From: an uncultured Pseudomonadota bacterium
GTDB lineage: Bacteria; Pseudomonadota; Gammaproteobacteria; Burkholderiales; Burkholderiaceae_C
Length of the DNA: 64,000 nt
Direction of reading: 5' to 3'
Assembly (NCBI GenBank): GCA_945952465.1
Contig: CAMFIB010000002.1
Location: forward strand, 248,001 to 312,000
Shown here: positions 17,636-25,761 of the stretch, in pieces
How the letters are laid out: every line of letters starts with the position of its first letter
How positions within the stretch are numbered: the first letter of the stretch is position 1
Position numbers and translations under genes: made by a program
Notes under the pieces: generated by a model
Databases searched by the model: none
What the model saw: only the letters and a program-made list of their open reading frames with translations
What the model was told of the DNA's origin: nothing

Positions 17636-18369
17636 TGGATGCCGAAGTCAAAGGGCTGCTGGGGCCGGCTCAGCGGCAGGCGCGTCGCGCCTTCAAGCGT
17701 GGTCGTGTGCTGCGGTACCTGCGTCAGGAGGTCTGGAGTACACAGGAACTGCTGCAGCGCGTGATGGGGCTGCGGTCGCGGCAGGCTGCCCATGCCACCC
17801 TGTGCCAGATGGAGCGCGAGTCACTGGTGCGCCGCCACCTGATCGCCACGCCGCTGCGGCGGCTGACCCTATGGGGAATCACGGCCCACGGGCAAGCGTT
17901 TGCGTTCGATCCGCAGACCGAGCGTCCGCTTGAGGCCGTGTTTGAACCGGCCAAGCTGGGTTTGCAGAATCTGGAGCACGCGCTGATGGTTCAGGAGGTG
18001 CGGTTGCGGTTGGAAGGAAAAGGTTGGCACGACTGGATTAATGGTGACCGCTTGCCAGCGCTTGACAATGGAGACAAGAGACCAGATGCCTTAGTCATCG
18101 ATTCCGATGGTCGGCGGGTGGCGATCGAAGTGGAGCGAACCATGAAAACGCTTAAGCGTTACCGAGTCGTCCTATTGGCTTGTTTGAAGGCGATCCGATC
18201 CGGCAAGTACGACCGGGTCATGTGGGTGTGTCCATCTCAGGAAATGGCCGAGAGGCTGAAGGCGGTGATCCTGAGCATCGAATGGGTACCGCTCGACGGG
18301 AAGAAGCTCCCGATCGAACCTCATCGCCATCACGCCAATCTGACGTGGCGGAGCATCGATTCTTTGTAG
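17635..18369 (+). CDS. MOBC-type relaxase (Replic_Relax family)
   Basis: A 244-residue protein with an N-terminal winged-helix half (about 1-95) and a C-terminal nuclease-like half. Marks of the Replic_Relax/MOBC family are NLEHALMVQEVRLRL (His115), RPDALV (Asp151) and VAIEVERTMK (Glu165, Glu167), an arrangement like PD-(D/E)xK nucleases. CloDF13 MobC, the type member, is of very similar size and also sits next to a coupling protein, MobB. The start overlaps the previous stop in TGATG. I infer that it nicks the element's oriT; that is not shown by sequence alone. Confidence 0.75.
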   Translation: MDAEVKGLLGPAQRQARRAFKRGRVLRYLRQEVWSTQELLQRVMGLRSRQAAHATLCQMERESLVRRHLIATPLRRLTLWGITAHGQAFAFDPQTERPLEAVFEPAKLGLQNLEHALMVQEVRLRLEGKGWHDWINGDRLPALDNGDKRPDALVIDSDGRRVAIEVERTMKTLKRYRVVLLACLKAIRSGKYDRVMWVCPSQEMAERLKAVILSIEWVPLDGKKLPIEPHRHHANLTWRSIDSL

Positions 18370-18430
18370 CGGCAGGCAGGTTCAACTGTGGACCTGTCCG
18401 TGGGGTGCCGCTACAAGAGAGGTGTTCGAT

Positions 18431-18486
18431 TCGCGTCAGTCGTGCCCAGTTCTGCCAATTAGTGAGACGTGGCATGACTGACGCGA
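18431..18486. repeat. 16-bp imperfect inverted repeat downstream of the relaxase gene
   Basis: TCGCGTCAGTCGTGCC (18431-18446) and the reverse complement of 18471-18486 match at 15 of 16 positions, with a 24-nt spacer. It starts 61 bp after the relaxase stop in a 247-bp gap that has no clear gene. A second hairpin, TGCCACCG/CGGTGGCA, lies at 18555-18572. Confidence 0.7.
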
Positions 18487-18616
18487 CTGACTGGAATGCT
18501 GGCCTGACGCATTTCTGCCCTATCCGCTCGGAGGGTCCTCAGGAAACAACTGAATGCCACCGTTCGGTGGCAGTGAACAACTCGCCCAAATGGGCTTTTA
18601 CCAAGGAAAAAGACCA

Positions 18617-18940
18617 ATGACCATGAACCTCAAAAAACGCATCGCGTCCGATCTGCGCGAGCACTTTGCAACGCTCAGCGATGCCGAGCTGGAAGCACTC
18701 GACAACGGCTTGTCCATCTACTACTGCGACGGCACCGTGGTGATCGTTGCGGGTGATCCACACGACCGAGCCAGAAATGGCAGCGAGGTGTACCAGCGCA
18801 GCGATGGTTGGAGCTGCGAGGTATGCGAGGGTGGCGGCGAGTTTGAACTGACGGCGGGCCAAACGCGTGCTTGGCTCAATGACGAGGCCGAGTTTTGGGC
18901 CGAAGGCCTAGCGCAGCACATCGCACAGGACCAAGAGTAG
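18617..18940 (+). CDS. Hypothetical small acidic protein
   Basis: I do not recognise this 107-residue protein. It begins MTMNLKKRIASDLREHF, is strongly acidic towards the C-terminus and is predicted to be soluble. A C-E-V-C pair near residue 69 could bind metal. An AAGGA ribosome site lies about 9 bp before the ATG. It is placed between the relaxase gene and the XRE regulator, and its role in the element is unknown. Confidence 0.6.
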   Translation: MTMNLKKRIASDLREHFATLSDAELEALDNGLSIYYCDGTVVIVAGDPHDRARNGSEVYQRSDGWSCEVCEGGGEFELTAGQTRAWLNDEAEFWAEGLAQHIAQDQE

Positions 18941-19004
18941 TCAACTCAGGGCCTGCCGCCCCTATCAACTGCCATGCAGCTAATAGGCAATTGAATTGGA
19001 GCAG

Positions 19005-19319
19005 TCAGTCCGGAAACCGCTTGGTCGGGTGATCGCATGTGTGGTCCACGATCGGTTGGCGATCCTTCCCGATTGGAACCAATAGGGTCCATGGCGGAAG
19101 CTCCAGAGCATGGGCAATCGCCTCCAGGTTTGACAGCGAAATATTCCAGCGCTTGCGTTCCACCGCTGAAACGTATGTGCGGTCCAGCCCGCAATTCAAA
19201 GCCAGCGTTTCCTGACTCCAGCCGAGCTGGCAACGCTTCGTGCGCACGTGGAACGCCACGATGCCGCGAAGGTCGTTGCTGGCAGGGATTTTCTCTGGGG
19301 GAGCCAGTCTGGGAGCCAC
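19005..19319 (-). CDS. XRE-family HTH transcriptional regulator
   Basis: A 104-residue protein with a Cro/C1-type HTH at about residues 25-82: LGWSQETLALNCGLDRTYVS then VERKRWNISLSNLEAIAHAL. Such small regulators commonly repress mobile-element genes. It is transcribed opposite to the flanking genes. The GTG at 19319 is the longest start; an internal start closer to the HTH is possible. Confidence 0.82.
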   Translation of the reverse strand: MAPRLAPPEKIPASNDLRGIVAFHVRTKRCQLGWSQETLALNCGLDRTYVSAVERKRWNISLSNLEAIAHALELPPWTLLVPIGKDRQPIVDHTCDHPTKRFPD

Positions 19320-19528
19320 CCATGGAGTCTCCTGACTTGGTGTTTTTACATCTACGGATTATGCTTCTCATATCTGAGTCATCATGTGAAGCACAGGGCG
19401 TTAAGTTCCCTGTTTGCTCCTCCTGAGCGTTCCGTGGGTCGCGAGATCGAGGCTCTAGCTCAGGGCCACCTCTCTTAGAGTTGTGAGAGAGCAAACATGG
19501 TCTCAATGTCAATAAGGAGGAGAGATCG

Positions 19529-20761
19529 ATGGAGTTGAATGAGCGTAAGTGTTCCGCCAAAGCCGTCGGCTGGAGCACAACCGTCCGCGGCGTCTTGATG
19601 GCCTGGGCGTTTTCAGCAATGCCCGCATTCGCGGACTACGCCGCCTCGCTAGCCTTGGTCAAGGCCGGCAAATACCCGGAAGCCATAGCTGCTTTCAAGG
19701 CCGATGCCGTCCAGGGTAATTCTCAATCCCAGTCTGCACTCGGCGAAATTTACAGAGATGGGCTGATTGGAGTCTCCAAAAATGCAGAACTGGCCGCGCA
19801 GTGGTATCGCAAGGCGGCCGAGCAGGGGGAAGCCAACGCTCAACAAAACCTGGGCGTGATGTATGAAAACGGCGCTGGCGTACCGCAAGATGCGGCGCAG
19901 GCAGCGGCTTGGTACCGCAAGGCCGCCGAGCAGGGACTTGCCAGCGCCCAAAACGATTTGGGCGGAATGTATGCCAATGGCATTGGCGTACCGAAAGATG
20001 CTGTCCAGGCGGTAACTTGGTACCGCAAAGCCGCCGAGCAGGGCAACGCCGACGCTCAACGCGACCTAGGTTTGATGTATGCCAGCGGCACTGGCGTGCC
20101 AAAAAATGCGACTCAGGCAGTGGCTTGGTATCGCAAGGCCGCCGATCAGGGTCATGCCAAGGCCCAACTCAACTTGGGCTTGATGTATGCCAGCGGCACT
20201 GGCGTGCCAAAAAATGCGACTCAGGCAGTGGCTTGGTACCGCAAGGCCGCCGAGCAGGGCCATGCCGGCGCCCAACACATCCTGGGCGCGATGTATGCCA
20301 ATGGTGACGGTGTTGGGGAAAACTTGGTGATCGCCTATGCCCTTCAGAATCTCGCGGCGACGAAGAGCAATGAAGGAATCGCCAAACTAATGGCCTTGGA
20401 CTTGAAGCGCAAGGAAGAAGCCATGTCCCCACAGCAAATCCAGTCGGCTCAAGCGCTGTCCCGTACGATGTACGACACCGGAGAAATCGGCGCAAGCATT
20501 GATAAATACCTGAGTACGGTGCCTACGGCCGCGACTGCCAAAACTGCCGAACGCACAGTCTCGGCCCCGGCCAGAACGAATACCGGCGATGGTTTCCCGG
20601 CCGTACCTCCAAAGCGACCCGGAGTGATCAGTTGCAACACCCAGTGCCTCAACGCTGATTGCAAGCGAACCTATGACGATGGTCGAAAGGAGCGATTCCA
20701 GGCCAAGCCGAAGTTCGATCCTTTCACGAATCAGTTGACATGGGACTCGGGAATCTGTTGA
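19529..20761 (+). CDS. Secreted Sel1-like repeat protein
   Basis: A 410-residue protein with an N-terminal export signal (cleavage likely after AFA near residue 35). Six or so Sel1-type TPR-like repeats of 36 residues span about residues 60-275, each with the pattern WYRKAAEQG-x-A-x-AQ-x-LG-x-MY-x-G-x-GV. The C-terminal tail (about 330-410) has four cysteines (CNTQCLNADCKR and the last residue). A strong AAGGAGGAG site precedes the ATG. Sel1 proteins usually scaffold protein contacts. Cargo status and periplasmic location are inferred. Confidence 0.88.
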   Translation: MELNERKCSAKAVGWSTTVRGVLMAWAFSAMPAFADYAASLALVKAGKYPEAIAAFKADAVQGNSQSQSALGEIYRDGLIGVSKNAELAAQWYRKAAEQGEANAQQNLGVMYENGAGVPQDAAQAAAWYRKAAEQGLASAQNDLGGMYANGIGVPKDAVQAVTWYRKAAEQGNADAQRDLGLMYASGTGVPKNATQAVAWYRKAADQGHAKAQLNLGLMYASGTGVPKNATQAVAWYRKAAEQGHAGAQHILGAMYANGDGVGENLVIAYALQNLAATKSNEGIAKLMALDLKRKEEAMSPQQIQSAQALSRTMYDTGEIGASIDKYLSTVPTAATAKTAERTVSAPARTNTGDGFPAVPPKRPGVISCNTQCLNADCKRTYDDGRKERFQAKPKFDPFTNQLTWDSGIC

Positions 20762-20829
20762 GGTGGCTCATCGAGATACGCCGTCTAGAGGACGGCCCGA
20801 TAAAACAATCCATGCTCGATAGGGTTTCG

Positions 20830-21870
20830 TCACTCGGAGGTCAAAACAGGAGTGCCAATACGACTGAAATACGCACCAAATCGCTCCACAAGAGACGGCA
20901 CAAACTGCGGGGCCAACGATGCCCATCTCCTTGCCGTGAGCTTGTCGGGCACGTCCCCAATTGGAGTAGCCATAAGATTGTGAAATTGAACGAACCAAGG
21001 CCCAACCTGATTGCCATCGGTACCCAGCATGGGGGGAAGAAAATGCTGCTTCGCCGCATTGTCGTGCTGCGAGAGCCTGTATCGATCCTTCGCGGACTTG
21101 CCGTTCCAACGGTCAGAAATGTCAACGCATTTGGCGACTAGTACAGTTTCGACCTTGCCGGCACTGGCAAGATCACATCTCGGCGTGACCACGATCCACA
21201 AATCACCGCCGTCGTAGATTAGATCACCGGTATCGAGCCTGTCCTTGATTGGTGGGGCGAAATAGGTTTCCTCCGGATGGGCAGTTCCGCCATCTGCGTC
21301 CAGCAGCGCGTCGTGAATATGCGCGACCACGTGCCTTGCGAGCATTGGACCGACATCTGGCTCCGGCTTCTTTATCCAATGGGTCCATCGCGGCCAGATC
21401 GATCGGAAGAAGACCCGAGCCATTTCGCGCTCCATCGAATCGCGAGTGCTGCGGAGCCGAAGTAGCATGTCGCGCTGCTTGGCGAGCCACTCGAATACCG
21501 GATCAAGGCCCCCACCGCGATCAAATACCTCGACCTGGGGACACTCATCGACTTCTGCCTCCTGTCCTTGGCCACTGTAGATGGCGATTGCCACTGGATG
21601 AGTCTGTAATGCATATTTGACCAACGCATTCCCGTGATCGTTGGGCTCGATCGCTCCTTCGGTCTGTAGGCGCAAATCGACTACGACGGCATCCGGCTTG
21701 CGGGTCCGCAAGATGCCTTGCGCTTCCGCGACCGACTTGCAAGAAATAGTCTCAATCGAGAACTTCTTCGCTACTGCGTCGGAGTTATGCGACTTTGCCT
21801 TGTCGAGCCACGCGTCGATGTTGCTGTCTTGATCCTCCACGAGCAAGACCTGCAGGCACGGTACGGCCAT
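20830..21870 (-). CDS. Receiver-domain protein with unrecognised C-terminal domain, partner of the dual-GHKL kinase
   Basis: A 346-residue protein. Residues 6-125 look like a receiver: acidic pair E12-D13 (VLLVEDQD), phosphoacceptor D65 (VVVDLRL) and S99 (IAIYSG). The conserved lysine expected near residue 117 is not seen (EVFDRGGG). Residues 131-346 are not a DNA-binding output domain I know; they contain VTPRCDLA (C232-D233), WFVQFHNL and VPSLVERFGAYFSRIG. The start MAVPCLQVLL lies 13 bp after the kinase stop with GAGGGGG upstream, so the two are co-translated. I infer an effector or adaptor switched by the kinase. Confidence 0.75.
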   Translation of the reverse strand: MAVPCLQVLLVEDQDSNIDAWLDKAKSHNSDAVAKKFSIETISCKSVAEAQGILRTRKPDAVVVDLRLQTEGAIEPNDHGNALVKYALQTHPVAIAIYSGQGQEAEVDECPQVEVFDRGGGLDPVFEWLAKQRDMLLRLRSTRDSMEREMARVFFRSIWPRWTHWIKKPEPDVGPMLARHVVAHIHDALLDADGGTAHPEETYFAPPIKDRLDTGDLIYDGGDLWIVVTPRCDLASAGKVETVLVAKCVDISDRWNGKSAKDRYRLSQHDNAAKQHFLPPMLGTDGNQVGPWFVQFHNLMATPIGDVPDKLTARRWASLAPQFVPSLVERFGAYFSRIGTPVLTSE

Positions 21871-21883
21871 CTTTGATTCCCCC

Positions 21884-24088
21884 TCAGCTCCTCTGCATTT
21901 CGATAATAAAGGTTGTCTCTGCGGCCTGCGGATCGTAGAGTACCTTCCCCTTGCTTGCCTGGATCGCCTCACGGGCAATAGCTAGTCCAAGCCCAGAACC
22001 TTCCGGCTTGAGCGTGAACCCCGGCTTGAAAAGATTTTTTGCGAGCAGTTCGTCAATAACTGGACCATTATTCGACAAGGCGACGCGGACCCATCTTTTG
22101 GAGTGCGTTACCTTGACGCGCAACTCTCGGGGCTTCGTTGGGCTCGTGCCCAACCAATGCACTGCGTTGTCAACGATATTCAGGATAGCGGCCATCAGAT
22201 CGGCCTCATACACCGTCACCTTTGGAAGGTCGACTTGCACGTTGCGGTGGATCGTGATTCCCGTCGCTGTGATTCCGTCTTTGAATAGCCCGAGGCATCG
22301 CTCTACGACCTCCATAGGATCGAGCGATTTCGGCCTGCCACGTTTGCGGCTTGCGAGCGGATCAAGTGCTCGGAACAATTTGGTAAGCTGGCCGGCAGAG
22401 TCCTGGATCGATCGCGCATTCTTTCCAAAGGCACTCCGGAAGTGCGCTCCGAAATCACTGTGTTCCAGCAGTCGAGGCGCTCCGTCAGCCAGTTCCTTGG
22501 AGCGTGTAGTGATGTCCCCCAGGAAACGTCGACCATCATGCAGCACCTGGGATACAACCAATCCCAAGCTCGATTGGGTAGCCAGTTTGTGCTGGTAAGC
22601 CTCGAGTTCGTCCAGAGACGTTTTGAGGGCGGCACTCTCCTGTTTGAGTGCCCTTTGAACCTTGTCGCGGTATTTCGGTGGCAGTGCGGCAATTGCTCTC
22701 GCGGTGGCGTGCAGGCCGGCTTGGCCTCGTATGCTGTCCGTGTCACCTTCCTGCTTGCGGCTGAGGCCAACCATTCCGCGGAAGTCAACACGCAAGGCCT
22801 CAATCCTTGTCATCATGTCCGCGATCAGTCTCTTCAGACGCTCAAAATTGCCGTTGTGCTCTAGCCCTTCACGACTGCTTCTCTCGACGAGACCTGAGTC
22901 AGCTTCATCCGCGATCTTGACGATTCCCCAAACCTGATTGAGACCTAGCTTTTGCGAGGGGTTCTGGACGCGCTTGCTTTCCAATTCGAGCCAGTCTGAC
23001 TCAGCGTCGCCGTATGGCCTGATTCGGAATCCAGAACGGTAGATACCAACGCCGATGTTCTCGTCCAGTACCTTGCGCGCATCGAGTCTGCCAATCGACG
23101 TTAGGCCGAGCCGACGGAAGAGGTCTACGATCGCGTCGGGCTCGCGATCGTAGACGTTGAGTGTGAGATTAACCGGCCCGCATGGCTGCTCGCCGTCGCC
23201 AATATCCGGCGCCGGAATACTCAATGTTTGGACTTGGCCATCTGCACGCTGGTTGATGAACCGCCCCGAGAACGCCCCCTCCGCATCGAACTCTCCTTCT
23301 ACTCGATAGTGAAAAACGTTTCCCAGAGTGAACGGCCGAATTTCTGTCGGATCGCGCGTTACTTGCTGACCGTCCTGGACGGTGCCAAAGATGCCCGACA
23401 CCAAAGCCTGTCCATCGAACCCGTGCCCTGCAACGGTGAAGCCTGACAGGTCCAAAAATATGCGAAAGCCACTTTCGCGCGCATCATTGGGGGAAGCAAG
23501 GCGACGGAGCTCTCGCACGAGTAATTCCAGCTGTCCCTTGGTCCAGGCATCTCTCAGCTCCGATATCTTGAGACTCACGCCGGTTCTGTCGCTGCGTTGC
23601 CCTGCGCTTGTCTGAATATCGATGTCGACTTCGTCAAGATACTGGCTGGTCTCGAAATCTTGCCAGTCAACATCCAACTCGCTTACCTCAAGGGCCCTCC
23701 CTGGATGCTTGCTCGTACAACGCAAGTGGAGGAACCGTCCCAGTCGCGCAGTGGCAAACCGTCCTACTCCCTTAGCACCAAGCAGCCGGCGTCCGTCCGG
23801 ACTGATACGCCGCTCGATCTTGTCTGTTGTGGCGGGCTCAAACCATTTGCGCAAAAGGTCATCTGCAGACATGCCGTGACCACTGTCTACTACCGTGATC
23901 TCCCCCGGCTTTCTCCCTTCCTGCAAGGAACCCGGTGGAGTAATCGATATCCGAACAGACGGCGAGTCAGCGTCGTATGCATTCTTTACCAGCTCGATCA
24001 ACGCCGCTTCGGGCCCGCTGATTAGCTGGTCTCCGATCGTACGGATAATCCTGGCTCTAGGGCGAAGCCTCACCACTCCCTCCTCCAT
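21884..24088 (-). CDS. Dual-GHKL ATPase / sensor histidine kinase-like protein
   Basis: A 734-residue protein with two GHKL ATPase domains. The N-terminal one is HSP90/MutL/MORC-like: N-box ELVKNAYDAD (E32, N36), G1 DSGHGM (68-73) and G2 GAKGVGRFA (104-112). A middle region (about 340-400, with FRIRPYGD) is typical of such proteins. A helical segment holds an H-box candidate, VLHDGRRFLGDI (H517). The C-terminal kinase-like ATPase has N-box NIVDNAVHW (637-645), a degenerate G1 (NNGPV) and G2 GSGLGLAIA (697-705). It has no membrane segment, so it would sense something in the cytoplasm. It is first gene of the pair with the receiver. Confidence 0.82.
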   Translation of the reverse strand: MEEGVVRLRPRARIIRTIGDQLISGPEAALIELVKNAYDADSPSVRISITPPGSLQEGRKPGEITVVDSGHGMSADDLLRKWFEPATTDKIERRISPDGRRLLGAKGVGRFATARLGRFLHLRCTSKHPGRALEVSELDVDWQDFETSQYLDEVDIDIQTSAGQRSDRTGVSLKISELRDAWTKGQLELLVRELRRLASPNDARESGFRIFLDLSGFTVAGHGFDGQALVSGIFGTVQDGQQVTRDPTEIRPFTLGNVFHYRVEGEFDAEGAFSGRFINQRADGQVQTLSIPAPDIGDGEQPCGPVNLTLNVYDREPDAIVDLFRRLGLTSIGRLDARKVLDENIGVGIYRSGFRIRPYGDAESDWLELESKRVQNPSQKLGLNQVWGIVKIADEADSGLVERSSREGLEHNGNFERLKRLIADMMTRIEALRVDFRGMVGLSRKQEGDTDSIRGQAGLHATARAIAALPPKYRDKVQRALKQESAALKTSLDELEAYQHKLATQSSLGLVVSQVLHDGRRFLGDITTRSKELADGAPRLLEHSDFGAHFRSAFGKNARSIQDSAGQLTKLFRALDPLASRKRGRPKSLDPMEVVERCLGLFKDGITATGITIHRNVQVDLPKVTVYEADLMAAILNIVDNAVHWLGTSPTKPRELRVKVTHSKRWVRVALSNNGPVIDELLAKNLFKPGFTLKPEGSGLGLAIAREAIQASKGKVLYDPQAAETTFIIEMQRS

Positions 24089-24165
24089 TTGGGGTCAGCA
24101 CGTCTAGGCAATGCAGGTAGAACCTGGTAGCCTGGCGGCTTTTCAGATACGCTTGTCCTTATATC
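24089..24165. promoter_or_regulatory. Divergent promoter region between kinase and methyltransferase genes
   Basis: A 77-bp gap that must serve both the kinase operon (leftward) and the dcm-like gene (rightward). It holds a perfect small palindrome CAGGT-AGA-ACCTG (24114-24126) and two CCTGG sites (24123-24127 and 24131-24135). No strong -35/-10 pair is obvious in either direction. Confidence 0.55.
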
Positions 24166-25182
24166 ATGAAGACTTTTGCAGATTTGTTTTGCGGTGGAGG
24201 GCTTGGCGCGCGCGGCGCCGTGCAGGCAGGTATGTCCCCTGTCGTGGCAGTCGATCTTTGGGAGATCGCGTGCCAGACATATAAGGCCAACTTTCCCGGC
24301 GCAACGGTGGTGAACGACCGGATCGAAAAAGTGGATCCTCTTAAGTACTGCTTGCCCGGTGACCTCGACCTACTTATCGCTTCGCCAGAATGTACAAACC
24401 ACTCGGTTGCCAAGGGAGCCGCTCCCAGGGACGAAGGCAGTAGGGAAACCGCGCTTCATACCGTTGATTGGATTGCCGCGCTTCAGCCCAGGTGGTTCAT
24501 CATTGAGAACGTGAAGGAGATGAAAGCCTGGGGGCGGTACAGCGAACTCGTGGACACACTTCGAGCTCTAGGCTACCAGATGCGTGAAGAGGTCATAAAC
24601 GCCTCCGACTATGGAGCCCCGCAGGGCAGGGTTCGACTGTTTCTGATAGGTGGTCTGGGAATGCCACCACCCATTATTACGTCTCCAAAAAGCACTCGGA
24701 CGCGCAGCGTTCGGGACATTCTCGATCCCGAGGGAACATGGCCTATGTCGCCGCTCTTTGTTGAAAGACGCGCTCAAGCGACACAGGATCGAGCCAGAGA
24801 TGCGATCAATACGCTCGGTCCTGACGCCGAATTTCTTATCGTTTACTACGGATCAGGGGGGAAGAAGTCGTGGCAAACCTTGGACGTTCCCCTGCGTACG
24901 GTGACAACGATAGATCGCTTTGCTCTGGTCTGTAAACGAAATAATCGCTGGAAGATGCGTATGCTGCAGCCAACCGAGCTTGCGCGGGCCATGTCGCTGC
25001 CAGAGCATCACCAATTTCCTGTTGGCACTCGACGCGAGCGGATAAAAGTTTGCGGAAACGGTGTCTGCGCCGTCGTGATGCAGCGTGTTGTGGAGCAGTT
25101 GCGCGCAGAGGATGCCAAATACCCGCGACGGCTCAGTTCTGTAGCAATCCGCGCAGAAAATGCGCTTCCAGCTGTCGCCTGA
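24166..25182 (+). CDS. DNA (cytosine-5-)-methyltransferase
   Basis: A C5 methyltransferase of 338 residues. Motif I is DLFCGGGLGARG (6-17). Motif IV is SPECTNHS with catalytic Cys76, using P-E-C where many family members have P-P-C. Motif VI is IENV (113-116), motif VIII QGRVRLF (153-159) and motif X CGNGVCAVV (296-304). The recognition region between about 165 and 285 is short and does not reveal a target. No cognate restriction enzyme lies beside it. It is divergent from the kinase operon and convergent with vsr, overlapping it by 50 bp. Confidence 0.93.
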   Translation: MKTFADLFCGGGLGARGAVQAGMSPVVAVDLWEIACQTYKANFPGATVVNDRIEKVDPLKYCLPGDLDLLIASPECTNHSVAKGAAPRDEGSRETALHTVDWIAALQPRWFIIENVKEMKAWGRYSELVDTLRALGYQMREEVINASDYGAPQGRVRLFLIGGLGMPPPIITSPKSTRTRSVRDILDPEGTWPMSPLFVERRAQATQDRARDAINTLGPDAEFLIVYYGSGGKKSWQTLDVPLRTVTTIDRFALVCKRNNRWKMRMLQPTELARAMSLPEHHQFPVGTRRERIKVCGNGVCAVVMQRVVEQLRAEDAKYPRRLSSVAIRAENALPAVA

Positions 25183-25552
25183 TCAACTCCGGCTCGCGAG
25201 TCTCGCATTCCCAAATTTCCAGCACTCGCCAGCCTAGGTTCTCCAGTGCAGCCCGCGAAATTCTGTCGCGGCTCACATTTGTTCTGAATTTGGCCAACCA
25301 AAACTCGGTTCGAGTCTTGGGTATTGGAGCCAGCCCGCAATCGTGGCGGTGCCAGAAGCATCCGTGAACGAAGATGGCAGTCCTGTGCTTTGGAAATATC
25401 AGATCAGGTCGCCCCGGAAGCTCCTTCGGATGAAGTCGAAAACGAAGCCCCATTCGGTGAGCGATTGATCTCACGATAAGCTCCGGCTTGGTGTTCTCGC
25501 GGCGGATGCGACTCATCATCTGACTACGTTTGTCCGGACTCACTATGTCCAT
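25133..25552 (-). CDS. vsr: Vsr-type very-short-patch mismatch endonuclease
   Basis: Nicks 5' to T:G mismatches made by deamination of 5-methylcytosine, so it protects the methylated sites of its partner methyltransferase. The 139-residue protein keeps the family core: E24 (TKPEL), catalytic D50 (LPGRPDLIF), VHGCFWHRHDC with H68 and zinc ligands C65, H70 and C72, and C116 in WECE. Valine 62 stands where E. coli Vsr has active-site Thr63. Its 3' end overlaps the methyltransferase gene tail to tail. Confidence 0.93.
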   Translation of the reverse strand: MDIVSPDKRSQMMSRIRRENTKPELIVRSIAHRMGLRFRLHPKELPGRPDLIFPKHRTAIFVHGCFWHRHDCGLAPIPKTRTEFWLAKFRTNVSRDRISRAALENLGWRVLEIWECETREPELIRRQLEAHFLRGLLQN

Positions 25553-25761
25553 AGTTCACCTACGCTGTTGGGACCGATCAATATTCATCCACTTTTGGCG
25601 AATGCTGGCGTCGCCGTTACCAGCCGCGAACAGTTGTGGGATGATGGCCTTGCCGAAGTCTCCTGGGGGCATAACCGCTCGCCACCCGTGGCGTTCGCCT
25701 ATCCCCCCGCCGTATGGCGTCCCCCAAAAACCCCGACCTTGCGGTGCAACGTCGCGACGAC

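Noticed and set aside
19900-20260. Possible CRISPR-like array from regularly spaced repeats
   Set aside because: The 108-bp periodicity is the 36-residue Sel1 protein repeat in frame, with no spacers or Cas genes.
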